From NCBI GenBank assembly GCA_937982605.1, contig CALJLC010000386.1:1-12163 (forward strand): DNA of 12,163 nucleotides. The letters run 5' to 3'. Of the stretch, positions 1-6,599 are shown piece after piece. Each line of letters starts with the position of its first letter. Position 1 is the stretch's first letter. Source of the stretch: an uncultured Gemmatimonadales bacterium. Lineage in GTDB: Bacteria > Gemmatimonadota > Gemmatimonadetes > Longimicrobiales > Gaopeijiaceae. A program made the translations under genes and the position numbers. Below the pieces are notes generated by a model, which saw only the letters and a program-made list of their open reading frames with translations, searched no databases and was not told where the DNA came from.

Positions 1-31
1 TCGTGTGAGCGAACGACGTCTATCAGCAGCG

Positions 32-793
32 TCACACTTCGACTACCCGACCCCCTGCCGTTGTGGCCGTCCCGTAGAGCGCGACCGCCCCGGAGTTGCC
101 GACCGCGACCTCCAGGAGGAACGGCGTCGCCAGACCGCCGACCACGCCCATGATCGCCAGACCGGGGGAGTCCTGTCGGTCGGAGAGGACGATCGCCAGC
201 ACGGCGGTCGTGGCCATGATGGAGAACGCCACCCAGAGCGGCAGCAGCGCGTAGAGCTGCGAGCCCCCGAACGCGGTCAGGTACAGCAGCGCGATGCCGC
301 CCCCGAGCAGCGCCTGGGCCAGCTTCTGCCTCTCGGTCTCCAGGCGGAGGCCGACGACGAGCAGGACGAGGCCGGACGCGAAGCCGGAAGCGAGCCGGAG
401 CGCCGGGGTGATCCAGCCGCGGTCGAAGGAGAGCTTGAGCAGGAAGGCGAAGGCGAGAACGACGAATCCGATCCCGACCCGGCCCAGCCACTTCTCGCCC
501 TCCTCCTCGAGCGACGCCGCCCCCGCGCTCCGTTCGCCGGCGTCCGGCCCCGGGGCGGCCGAGGGAGGTGCGGCGCCGGCGCCGGCCGCCGACCGCCTCG
601 CGGCCCTCTCGGCCCCGTCGCGGAAGAACGGACGGTCCCGCTCCTCCACGGGCGGCGACCGGGTCTCGGGGCGCGGGGGCCGGGCCGGCGCCGACCCCTG
701 CCGCCTCAGCAGCTCGGCCACCTGACGCTCAAGAGCCGCGACGCGGCGTTCCAGCGACGACCGCTCGTCCACGGACCTCTCCTCGTTGGTCAT
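32..793 (-). CDS. DUF2339-type membrane protein, C-terminally truncated
   Basis: 253 residues from the ATG at 793. Residues 11-32 form a charged coiled coil (SSLERRVAALERQVAELLRR), then a Pro/Ala/Arg-rich linker (33-95), then EEEGEKWLGRVGIGFVVLAFAFLLK, the usual entry to the multi-helix membrane domain of DUF2339 proteins. Hydrophobic helices lie at about 104-122, 129-149, 159-176, 180-204 and 211-230. Family members normally run to many hundreds of residues with 20 or more helices, so only the N-terminal part is here. After GNSGAVALYG (about residue 241, near position 71) family likeness ends. The last dozen codons include A-ending aca, gca, gta and gaa, unlike the gene body, and a TGA follows at 32-34. 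The other minus-strand frames do not restore the family sequence. The longer in-frame opening upstream of 793 is low-complexity and overlaps the divergent gene, so I chose 793. Function of the family is unknown. It could be a gene remnant or an assembly edge artefact. Confidence 0.7.
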   Translation of the reverse strand: MTNEERSVDERSSLERRVAALERQVAELLRRQGSAPARPPRPETRSPPVEERDRPFFRDGAERAARRSAAGAGAAPPSAAPGPDAGERSAGAASLEEEGEKWLGRVGIGFVVLAFAFLLKLSFDRGWITPALRLASGFASGLVLLVVGLRLETERQKLAQALLGGGIALLYLTAFGGSQLYALLPLWVAFSIMATTAVLAIVLSDRQDSPGLAIMGVVGGLATPFLLEVAVGNSGAVALYGTATTAGGRVVEV

Positions 794-844
794 CGCCTCG
801 CTCGTCCCGCGGGCCGGGAAGCGCCGCCACGGGCTCCCCGCCCA

Positions 845-850
845 TATTGT
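845..850 (+). promoter_or_regulatory. Putative -10 box TATTGT, 4 nt before the VanZ-like ATG
   Basis: TATTGT fits TANNNT and is one of very few AT-rich patches in this GC-rich region. It lies in the 61-bp gap between two divergent genes. No Shine-Dalgarno sequence precedes the ATG at 855, so a leaderless or near-leaderless transcript is likely. The spacing of 4 nt is slightly short for this class, and no -35 box is evident. Confidence 0.35.
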
Positions 851-854
851 GCTC

Positions 855-1451
855 ATGCCCCGCTTCCGGTCGCAACGAGAACGACGTCTCTGGCTGTGGG
901 CGATCGCCGCGCAGGGGGCCATCTACGCCAGCGTCGGCCTGGCCGGTTCGCTCGCTCGCTTCCTGGAGAGCGAGGGTCTGCTCGGTGTCGCGTTCGCCGC
1001 GGCCTTCCTCGTGACGATCGCGGCCGTCCTGGGAATCGGTCTGGGCTCACGCCCCCGCGCGGCCGAGCTGTGGATCGGCGTCGGCACGGTGGCCGCCTAC
1101 GTCATGCTGGTCGTGCGGATGGGCGTCGCGCCGCTCGAGCGGACGCACCTCTTCGAGTACGGCCTGGTGGCGGTCCTCGTGTACGAAGCGCTGACGGAGC
1201 GGCGCGGCGCGGGCGGCCGGGTCCCCGCTCCGGCGTTGCTCGCCGTGGTGATCACGGCCGGGCTCGGGTGGATCGACGAGGCGATCCAGGCGGAGCTTCC
1301 CGGCCGCGTCTACGACCTCCGCGACGTCGGGGTCAACGCGCTCGCCGCGGTGATCGCCACCGCCGCGCGATCGGCGCTCGGGTGGGTGCGACGACCCCGG
1401 TCGGCGGAGCGGGAGGCCGGAGGGGGCGGCGGGACGGGTCCGCCGGAGTGA
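855..1451 (+). CDS. VanZ-like integral membrane protein
   Basis: 198 residues with hydrophobic helices at about 11-30, 42-64, 70-90, 97-113, 124-140 and 156-174. Two blocks match the VanZ-like fold: RTHLFEYGLVAVLVYEAL (96-112), the counterpart of the family's H-x-x-EYxxLxxLL motif, and IDEAIQAELPGRVYDLRDVGVNALAAVIA (140-168), the counterpart of the DExxQ...GR..D..D...N..G motif. VanZ itself lowers teicoplanin susceptibility in enterococci by an unclear mechanism. Most chromosomal members have no assigned role, and nothing here points to antibiotic resistance. The ATG at 855 is preferred over a TTG at 786, which would add a polar stretch and overlap the divergent DUF2339 gene. The Gly-rich C terminus (189-196) is low complexity. 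The gene runs convergently into the cytochrome gene with an 18-bp gap. Confidence 0.72.
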   Translation: MPRFRSQRERRLWLWAIAAQGAIYASVGLAGSLARFLESEGLLGVAFAAAFLVTIAAVLGIGLGSRPRAAELWIGVGTVAAYVMLVVRMGVAPLERTHLFEYGLVAVLVYEALTERRGAGGRVPAPALLAVVITAGLGWIDEAIQAELPGRVYDLRDVGVNALAAVIATAARSALGWVRRPRSAEREAGGGGGTGPPE

Positions 1452-1456
1452 AGCCG

Positions 1457-1483
1457 GGCCGGACGCAGCCTATCGCTCCGGCC
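1457..1483. terminator. Inverted repeat between convergent genes, possible bidirectional terminator
   Basis: GGCCGGA (1457-1463) and TCCGGCC (1477-1483) are perfect 7-bp arms around a 13-nt loop. The structure lies just after the VanZ-like stop codon and spans the cytochrome gene's stop codon (1470-1472). Its position between convergent genes fits a shared terminator. There is no T-run on either side, so classical intrinsic termination is not shown. Confidence 0.35.
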
Positions 1484-2372
1484 TCCAGAAGACCCCCTGC
1501 GGTACGGGCCGTCCCGGAAGCGTCTGCAGGAACGCGTACAGGTCGGCCTTCTCGTCCTCGGTGAAGTAGGCGAAGCGGTCCCTGGCCACGACGGCCATCA
1601 GCCCGAGGTCGCGCCCGCCGATCGGCACGCCGGTGCGCATGAGCGTCTGGAAGTCCTCCCAGGAGTAGGCCGCGACGATGGCCAGGTCCGGCGGCGCGAT
1701 GTCGACCTCCTGCCACGCCCCGCGCAGGTCGAGACCGTGGCACTCGTTGCACGTCGTCATGGCCAGACGCTCTCCGCGGATCAGCGCGGGGTCCTCGTCC
1801 GGACCGACGATCATCGGTGGCACCCGCTCCGCCCATCGCGCCATGTGCTCCTCGTCCCCGCGCGCGAGCCACCAGCGCGCCCGCAGCCCGAGGCTCGGCC
1901 GAGGAAGCTCCTGCTCGACGACGGGGGCCGAGCGAAGGAAGGCGATCAAGGCCGCGAGGTCGTCCTCCGGCAGGTGTCGGAAGTTGTACGACGGCATCGA
2001 CCAGAGCGCGCGCCCGTCGTGGCCGACCCCGCCCCGGATCGCGTCGGCCAGCGTCCGGTCGTCGTGCGCCCGCGCGTGGAGCGCGAGGTTCGGGGCGACG
2101 GCGCGGCGCACCCACGGCCACTCGTCGGTGAAGACCTGCCCCTCGAGACGCTGGCCGTGACAGCCGAAGCACCCCCGCGTGCGCGTCAGGTGCCGCCCGC
2201 GGGCGAGAGAGGCCGAGTCCGTCGGCAGCGCCGCCGTGAACTCCGGCGGCGGCTCGTAGGCGCGCAGCCGGATCTCGCTCAGCGTGACGACGGCGCCGAT
2301 GCCGGCGAGCCCGATCCCGACGACGACCGCGGCCGTGAGGGCCAGGCCGCGCGCGAGCCCGCGCACCGTCAC
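1470..2372 (-). CDS. Membrane-anchored diheme c-type cytochrome
   Basis: 300 residues. An N-terminal hydrophobic segment (about 10-31), with no clear cleavage site, would anchor the protein with its heme domains outside the cytoplasmic membrane. Two CxxCH heme-binding motifs are present, CFGCH (68-72) and CNECH (208-212). Each is followed by a C-terminal helix typical of cytochrome c domains: HLPEDDLAALIAFLRS (133-148) and FTEDEKADLYAFLQTLP (270-286). Met126 (WSMPSY) is the likely distal ligand of heme 1, and Met260 or Met245 that of heme 2. The start is GTG at 2372, sharing GTGA with the stop of the DinB-like gene, so the pair is translationally coupled. The open frame continues upstream to 3089, but that part is antisense or shadow sequence. 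Likely role: small electron carrier or the cytochrome partner of a dehydrogenase. No dehydrogenase is adjacent, so the redox partner is unknown. Heme attachment would need a cytochrome c maturation system elsewhere. Confidence 0.85.
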   Translation of the reverse strand: MTVRGLARGLALTAAVVVGIGLAGIGAVVTLSEIRLRAYEPPPEFTAALPTDSASLARGRHLTRTRGCFGCHGQRLEGQVFTDEWPWVRRAVAPNLALHARAHDDRTLADAIRGGVGHDGRALWSMPSYNFRHLPEDDLAALIAFLRSAPVVEQELPRPSLGLRARWWLARGDEEHMARWAERVPPMIVGPDEDPALIRGERLAMTTCNECHGLDLRGAWQEVDIAPPDLAIVAAYSWEDFQTLMRTGVPIGGRDLGLMAVVARDRFAYFTEDEKADLYAFLQTLPGRPVPQGVFWRPER

Positions 2373-2908
2373 GCCACGGCCTTCACGATCCTCTCGATCT
2401 GATTCCGGTGCACGAGGTCGTGTCCGGCGTACAGCCGGATTATGTGACGGACCGACTCGTCCCCGCGCTCGGCGTGGACCCCCACCCGGTCGAGGTCGGC
2501 CTCGGAGGCCGCGCGCAGCAGCGCGAGGTTGGCCGCGCGCAACGTCGCGAAGACGTCCAGCGCGCGCACGGGATCGGTGTCGGCGTAGCCGAGGCGGTCC
2601 GCCCACCGGTCCTGGTCGTAGCCGGCGAGCGTGGGGCGGTCTTCGGCGAGCACCTTCCGGAGTCGGTAGCCCCACACGAGCTCGGAGTCGGCCAGGTGCT
2701 GGAGGACCTCCGCCACGCTCCATTTCCCGGGAGCCTCCGGAGTCCCGAGCTCGGCGTCGGTGAGCGCGCCGGCCCTGGCCCGACACCACGACTCGGTGGA
2801 GCCGAGCACCTCCATCGGATCCTGCTCCCCGAGCAGCTCGATCACCGCCGTGATGTAGGCGGCGGCGTCCTCGGCGGCGCCGTCCGACGGATTGGTGAAC
2901 ACCGACAT
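2369..2908 (-). CDS. DinB/YfiT-like four-helix protein
   Basis: 179 residues, the usual length for the DinB-like superfamily. Three histidines occupy the expected metal-ligand positions: His71 in VLQHLADSE, and His163 and His167 in AGHDLVHRNQIERI near the C terminus. GKWSVAEVLQHLADSE (61-76) is the hallmark 'W-s-x-x-e-V-l-x-H-l-x-d-x-E' block. Family members bind a divalent metal; some are thiol S-transferases (bacillithiol or mycothiol), many have no assigned reaction. The ATG at 2908 is supported by AGGAGG 9 nt upstream, one of the best ribosome binding sites in the window. The gene ends within the GTGA start of the cytochrome gene. A cytosolic DinB protein coupled to an exported cytochrome has no obvious shared pathway; co-regulation is the safest reading. 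Confidence 0.82.
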   Translation of the reverse strand: MSVFTNPSDGAAEDAAAYITAVIELLGEQDPMEVLGSTESWCRARAGALTDAELGTPEAPGKWSVAEVLQHLADSELVWGYRLRKVLAEDRPTLAGYDQDRWADRLGYADTDPVRALDVFATLRAANLALLRAASEADLDRVGVHAERGDESVRHIIRLYAGHDLVHRNQIERIVKAVA

Positions 2909-2917
2909 CGTCGCCTT

Positions 2918-2923
2918 CCTCCT
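2918..2923 (-). promoter_or_regulatory. Strong ribosome binding site of the DinB-like gene
   Basis: AGGAGG on the minus strand, 9 nt before the ATG at 2908. It fixes the start of the DinB/cytochrome pair. The 126-bp gap to the divergent nucleotidyltransferase gene must hold both promoters; only the rightward -10 box can be picked out. Confidence 0.75.
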
Positions 2924-3020
2924 GCGTATGTTCCCCGACCCCCCTCTCGACGTGCCCGACGCTAGCCGGGCGAAGGGGCCGGCGCCAAGGCCCTCGCCCC
3001 TCGCCGAGCCCCGGCGCGAC

Positions 3021-3026
3021 TACATT
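3021..3026 (+). promoter_or_regulatory. Putative -10 box TACATT for a leaderless nucleotidyltransferase mRNA
   Basis: TACATT fits TANNNT and lies 8 nt before the ATG at 3035, which would put the transcript start on or next to the start codon. No Shine-Dalgarno sequence lies upstream of that ATG. The patch TACATTTT stands out in an otherwise GC-rich gap. A -35 box is not clear, as is common for leaderless promoters of high-GC bacteria. Confidence 0.45.
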
Positions 3027-3034
3027 TTCCTGCC

Positions 3035-3622
3035 ATGCACGCCTCGGTCGACGATCCCTGGTCCGGCCTGCGCCCGCCCGACGTGGCACGACTCCTCGGC
3101 TCCGTTCGGGACTGGTGGGTCGCCGGCGGGTGGGCCGTCGACCTCTGGCTCGGCGAGGAGACCCGGCCGCACGACGACTTCGACATCGGGTGTCGCCGCG
3201 GCGACGCCGACGCGGTGCTCTCCGCGCTCGAGGGGTGGGAGGCGTGGCGCGCCGACGAGGGCCGGCTCGAGCCGCTTCCCGAGCGCCGGGCCCCGGCGTC
3301 GGGCACGGTCTGGCTGCGCCGGGCCGGCACCGGAGCCTGGGACCTCCAGCTCATGCCCGAATCGAGCGTGCGCGATCGATGGCGCTTCCGGCGAGACTGG
3401 TCCGTGACCCGAACCTTCGACTCGGTCACCTGGCGCACGCCCGACGGGATCGAGGTCCTGCGACCGGAGATCCAGCTCCTGTACAAGGCGAAGGACGTCA
3501 GGCCGAAGGACGAGCAGGACTTCGTCCGTGTGGTGCCGACGCTCGACGATGCCTCGCGCGCGTGGCTCCGGCGCCAGCTCGAGCACGTGCATCCGGGTCA
3601 CGCCTGGCTCCGGAGGCTGTAG
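3035..3622 (+). CDS. ANT(2'')-like nucleotidyltransferase-fold protein
   Basis: 195 residues. WWVAGGWAVDLWLGEETRPHDDFDIG (27-52) carries the nucleotidyltransferase-fold signature: the Gly-Gly loop (31-32) and the paired metal aspartates Asp48 and Asp50 in HDDFDI. Asp103 (AWDLQLMP) fits the third carboxylate. The C-terminal block RPEIQLLYKAKDVRPKDEQDF (143-163) is typical of the aminoglycoside-2''-adenylyltransferase-like group. Such enzymes move an AMP group from ATP to a hydroxyl. The ANT(2'') link is to the fold and motif; chromosomal relatives are common and mostly of unknown substrate, so drug resistance is not claimed. The start is supported by the -10 box directly upstream. The last 125 bp overlap, in antisense, the C-terminal tail of the convergent hydrolase gene; here the nucleotidyltransferase frame is the conserved one, because its KDEQDF block belongs to the family. 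Confidence 0.8.
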   Translation: MHASVDDPWSGLRPPDVARLLGSVRDWWVAGGWAVDLWLGEETRPHDDFDIGCRRGDADAVLSALEGWEAWRADEGRLEPLPERRAPASGTVWLRRAGTGAWDLQLMPESSVRDRWRFRRDWSVTRTFDSVTWRTPDGIEVLRPEIQLLYKAKDVRPKDEQDFVRVVPTLDDASRAWLRRQLEHVHPGHAWLRRL

Positions 3623-4523
3623 CGACGCGGATCATCGCGCGGAGACGCTCGAGCACCAGCGACGCGCGCTCGTGGTGCACCATGTGCCCGCTCCCTTCGG
3701 CCACCACCAGCTCGGCGGCGTCCGAGAGGTCGAGCCAGCGTCGGGACCGTTCGACCCAGAGCGCCCGGTGCGCCTCCGCGCTTCCGAGATGCCCGAAGTC
3801 CTGACCGTCGGCGACGATGACGGTCAGCGGCACGTGTCTCGGGAAGCCGGGGAACGCCCACTCGGCGTCGTCTTCGGCGCCCTCCCGCTCCCGACGCACG
3901 GCCTCCGGCATCCCCTCGAGCCCGCGCTCGAGCTGGCGGCGTCGCTCGGCGCGCTCCTCCGGGGTGAGGAGGGTGAGGCGGGCGGCCTCGAAGGCGGCCG
4001 GAGGGGTGTCGAGGAGGACCACGCCGGCGACCCGGTCGGGGAAGAGCGTCGCGTAGCGGAGCATGTGGACGCCCCCCATGGAGTGCCCCACGAGCAGGAG
4101 CGGGCCTTCCCCGGCGAGGGCGCGGAGCACGACGTCGAGCTCCCGCGCGATCCTCGTCGGGGTGCGCGGGGGCTCTCCGGGTGAGCTGCGCCCGAGACCG
4201 GGCCGATCGAAGGTGACGACGCGCGCGTGGGGCGTGAGGTCGCCCACGAGGGGTCGCCACGTCCGCGAGGTCTGACCGGCCCCCGCGGCGAGCACGACCG
4301 TGACCGGACCCGACCCGGTCGCACAGGCGTGCACCGTACCCGCGCCGACGGGAACGTCACGACACGCCGGCTGGCCCGCGAGCGCGCGCGGGAACGCCCC
4401 CGTGCATCCCGCCACGAAGAGCACGGCGGCGAGGAACGCGGCCGTCGTGTGCGTGACTGCGCTCCGGACGCCGTCGTCGACGCCGCCTCCCGTGCGTGGA
4501 CCGCCTTCGCCGCTCTTCCTCAA
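3498..4523 (-). CDS. Exported alpha/beta hydrolase (probable lipoprotein)
   Basis: 341 residues from TTG at 4523. Residues 25-40 (HTTAAFLAAVLFVAGC) form a hydrophobic signal ending in a lipobox-like FVAGC, so Cys40 is probably lipidated. The core has the alpha/beta hydrolase landmarks: an oxyanion region near AAGAGQTSRTW (79-89), DRPGLGRS (106-113), the nucleophile elbow VGHSMGG with Ser148, an acid at Asp239 or Asp242 (VIVADGQDFGH), and His280 (EGSGHMVHHE). Substrate is unknown; an esterase or lipase-like activity is possible. No ATG or GTG lies in frame between the upstream gene's stop and the signal peptide core, so the TTG that shares TTGA with the propeller gene's stop is the best start, though no good ribosome binding site precedes it. 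Residues 300-341 are Arg/Ala-rich, without family likeness, and overlap the nucleotidyltransferase gene in antisense; they look like read-through after loss of an earlier stop. Confidence 0.78.
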   Translation of the reverse strand: MRKSGEGGPRTGGGVDDGVRSAVTHTTAAFLAAVLFVAGCTGAFPRALAGQPACRDVPVGAGTVHACATGSGPVTVVLAAGAGQTSRTWRPLVGDLTPHARVVTFDRPGLGRSSPGEPPRTPTRIARELDVVLRALAGEGPLLLVGHSMGGVHMLRYATLFPDRVAGVVLLDTPPAAFEAARLTLLTPEERAERRRQLERGLEGMPEAVRREREGAEDDAEWAFPGFPRHVPLTVIVADGQDFGHLGSAEAHRALWVERSRRWLDLSDAAELVVAEGSGHMVHHERASLVLERLRAMIRVATASGARRDPDARARAGAGATRARHRRASAPHGRSPARPSA

Positions 4524-5845
4524 GGCGGGCCGTCCCCGATCTCCGTGCGGTACACGACGACGCGGGCCAGGTCGAGCGCGTCGGTCTCGATCGTCAGGAC
4601 CCGACCGTCGGGCAGGAAGTCCACCGGGAAGGGCGCGTCGGCTCCCGGGAGCGTGCCCCGGTACGCTCCGGTGGCGTCGAAGAGATCGATCCTCCGTTCG
4701 ATTGACGCGGGCACGCGCCGCCTGACCCAGACGTCGCCGTCCGGCGAGACCGCCAGCGCCTCGACGACCGGGAGCAGGGCGGCGTGGCCGCGCGCTTCGG
4801 TCACCTCGTGCGGGGGCACCACGCACTCCTGACCCGCGGCGAACCAGCGCTCGCCTTCACCCAGCTCCCGCTCGACGACCGTGGGCGTCACCATCTCCGC
4901 GCCGATCGGGCGTCGCAGGATACGCGCGAGCCGGGAGCCCTCGAACAGGAGAACCGAGTACTCCGGTCCGGTCACCACCGCGGTCCGCGTGCCGTTGGAG
5001 GCCCAGAGCGGCTCGGCGGCGAAGAGCGGCGGCAGGGTGATTCGCATGCCGCAGGACGGGTACTGCACCGCCTGCGCCGAGGTGATCACCGAGGGGCCGA
5101 GCTGGACCGTGTCCGTCCCGGTCAGGTGCAGGACGCGCTGGACGACGTCGCCCGCGCCGCGAGGGGCCGTGCGCGAGAGTAGCAGCAGCCCGTCGGCGGT
5201 ACCGACCATCCCCTGGTATCCGTTGAACGGCACGGTGAGTGGCAGCTGATCGAGCGCCGTCCCGTCCGGAGCGTAGCGCACGACCGCGCGCTTGCGGTAG
5301 TCGTACACGCCCACCTCGCCGTCGTGGCGCACGACCACGGCCGAGGGGCTCGCGAGCTCTCCCGGTCCGTCGCCCTCCCGACCGAGCGACATCGAGTGCG
5401 CACCCGACGAGTCGAAGACTTCCACGCGGTACGCCTGGGAGTGCAGCACGGCGATCCGACCGTCCGCGCCCACGTCGACCCAGCGCGGATAGAGCTGGTA
5501 GAACGACTCCGGGCCGCTCTCCCGGCCGCCGAGCGTGTACGCCGCGGCCGTCTGCATCCGCAGCGGCCGATCCGCGCCCTCGTAGCTGTTCAACACCACG
5601 CCGGCGGAGTCGACGTGCAGCGTACCCGCGCCCGAGGCGTCGCCGTCCGCGCACGCCCCTGCGAGGGACACGCCGAGGAGGAGCGCGCCGAGGAGCAGCG
5701 GGCTCGTCCGATGCGCCGCCGTCCGGCGCGCCCACGTCCGATGCCGGCCCTTCCGAGGCCCCGCGAGGCGCGCCTCCGTGAAGCGCGCCCCCGTGAAGCG
5801 CGCCTCCTTGGGAGGCCGCCCGACTTCGCCCGAGCGTCCCGTCAT
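4520..5845 (-). CDS. Six-bladed beta-propeller (NHL-like) exported protein
   Basis: 441 residues. A long, very basic N terminus (1-47) leads into a hydrophobic stretch, SPLLLGALLLGVSLAGAC (48-65). Cys65 may be a lipidation site, but the lipobox (AGAC) is weak. The mature part has repeated beta-blade motifs: LGREGDGPGELASPSAVVV (154-172) is the hallmark of the six-bladed propeller/NHL group, and further blades end in PRWVDVGADGRIAV (120-133), VEALAVSPDGDVWV (361-374) and VDFLPDGRVLTIE (408-420). Such proteins are abundant and expanded in Gemmatimonadota and relatives and mostly lack assigned functions; ligand or protein binding in the periplasm or on the outer surface is likely. Cys265 and Cys341 could pair. 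The ATG at 5845 shares ATGA with the coiled-coil gene upstream, and the stop overlaps the hydrolase start, so it is the middle gene of a three-gene unit. Confidence 0.77.
   Translation of the reverse strand: MTGRSGEVGRPPKEARFTGARFTEARLAGPRKGRHRTWARRTAAHRTSPLLLGALLLGVSLAGACADGDASGAGTLHVDSAGVVLNSYEGADRPLRMQTAAAYTLGGRESGPESFYQLYPRWVDVGADGRIAVLHSQAYRVEVFDSSGAHSMSLGREGDGPGELASPSAVVVRHDGEVGVYDYRKRAVVRYAPDGTALDQLPLTVPFNGYQGMVGTADGLLLLSRTAPRGAGDVVQRVLHLTGTDTVQLGPSVITSAQAVQYPSCGMRITLPPLFAAEPLWASNGTRTAVVTGPEYSVLLFEGSRLARILRRPIGAEMVTPTVVERELGEGERWFAAGQECVVPPHEVTEARGHAALLPVVEALAVSPDGDVWVRRRVPASIERRIDLFDATGAYRGTLPGADAPFPVDFLPDGRVLTIETDALDLARVVVYRTEIGDGPP
5765..5809. repeat. Three tandem 15-bp units in the propeller gene's leader
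   Basis: Units at 5765-5779, 5780-5794 and 5795-5809 differ from one another at only two to four of 15 positions. Read on the minus strand they encode E-A-R-[FL]-T style pentapeptides (EARFT, GARFT, EARLA; residues 14-28). Because the period is a multiple of three, copy changes would keep the frame and only lengthen or shorten the basic leader before the signal segment. Confidence 0.75.
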
Positions 5846-6567
5846 CCCGTCACCTCGCGCCCGTCGGGCCATTCGTTCTCCGCGCTCGTCAGGAGTCGCT
5901 CGACCTCCTGCTCCGCCTCGAGCTCGTGCACCAGCTCCTCGACCGCCTCGACGACCCGATCCAGCGAGGCCGAGTCCCGCAGCACGACCGTTCGGTGCAG
6001 CTGAGCGAGCTGGCCCAGCACGTCGGCCACGCGTGCGTCGAGGAGGTCCTGCAGGTCGGAAACCGACCGGCTGAGCTCGTGTCGCTCGTCGGCGAGCTGC
6101 GCGCGGGCCAGGTAGCCGGTGCGCCTGAGGTCGTCGAGGAGGCGACGGAGGCGACGGAGCATGGCGGCCGTCGCGGCGCGCACCCGCTCGTCCGAGGTCG
6201 GATGGCGGACGATCCGCTCGGCCATCGACTCGGCGACCTCCAGCCGCGGATCCGAGGCGACGCCGGACGAGGCGAGCGCGCGGTCCACGCGCAGCGCGTC
6301 CCAGCGGCGCAGGACGTCCCGGGCCAGCCGGGGCTCGCGCGTGATCGGCGAGACCGCGAGCGCGACGATCCCGACGAGCGCCACCACGAGCCAGCTCAGG
6401 GGCAGGATCGTGCCCATGACCAGCGCGCCGACCCACGCCACGGCCACCGCGACCGCCGCGCCACCGAGCCAGAGGTGATACGTCCCCAGGATCTCGTACG
6501 CCTCCTCGACGACGCGCGGCAGATCCCGACCCTCCTCCGGCGCCAGGCCGTACTCCTCTTCGCTCAT
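5842..6567 (-). CDS. Two-helix membrane protein with long coiled coil
   Basis: 241 residues. Not assigned to a named family. The N terminus is acidic and soluble (1-30). A helical hairpin follows, with membrane segments at about 32-52 and 54-73 separated by a very short turn (GTILPLS). The rest is cytosolic, charged and strongly helical: 84-150 has heptad-like Leu/Arg patterns, and 160-228 (LADERHELSRSVSDLQDLLDARVADVLGQLAQLH...) is a probable coiled coil. This layout suggests a scaffold or oligomeric membrane protein, but no function can be given. The start MSEEEYGL at 6567 is preferred over an in-frame GTG at 6606, whose extra 13 residues are Gly/Arg/Pro low complexity; a G-rich tract lies just before 6567. 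It heads a three-gene unit: its stop overlaps the propeller gene's start as ATGA. Confidence 0.68.
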   Translation of the reverse strand: MSEEEYGLAPEEGRDLPRVVEEAYEILGTYHLWLGGAAVAVAVAWVGALVMGTILPLSWLVVALVGIVALAVSPITREPRLARDVLRRWDALRVDRALASSGVASDPRLEVAESMAERIVRHPTSDERVRAATAAMLRRLRRLLDDLRRTGYLARAQLADERHELSRSVSDLQDLLDARVADVLGQLAQLHRTVVLRDSASLDRVVEAVEELVHELEAEQEVERLLTSAENEWPDGREVTG

Positions 6568-6599
6568 CCCCGACCCCCCCGCTCCGGGACCGCGCCGTC

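Noticed and set aside
5..1564. 519-residue open frame on the plus strand
   Set aside because: Arg/Pro/Gly-rich low-complexity translation antisense to the DUF2339 gene and out of frame with the VanZ-like gene; typical GC-rich shadow.
2373..3089. Upstream part of the cytochrome frame (a 539-residue reading)
   Set aside because: No family likeness, antisense or out of frame to the DinB and nucleotidyltransferase genes; the GTG at 2372 gives a normal cytochrome N terminus.
3020..3601. Minus-strand frame opposite the nucleotidyltransferase gene
   Set aside because: Mirrors the real gene; only the plus frame carries the GGWAVD...HDDFD and KDEQDF motifs.
3035..3622. Aminoglycoside resistance gene
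   Set aside because: Only fold and motif likeness to ANT(2''); no integron, cassette site or mobile context, so substrate is unknown.
5846..6436. Upstream extension of the propeller gene frame
   Set aside because: Arg/Ala-rich sequence out of frame with the coiled-coil gene; ATG at 5845 in the ATGA overlap is the sound start.
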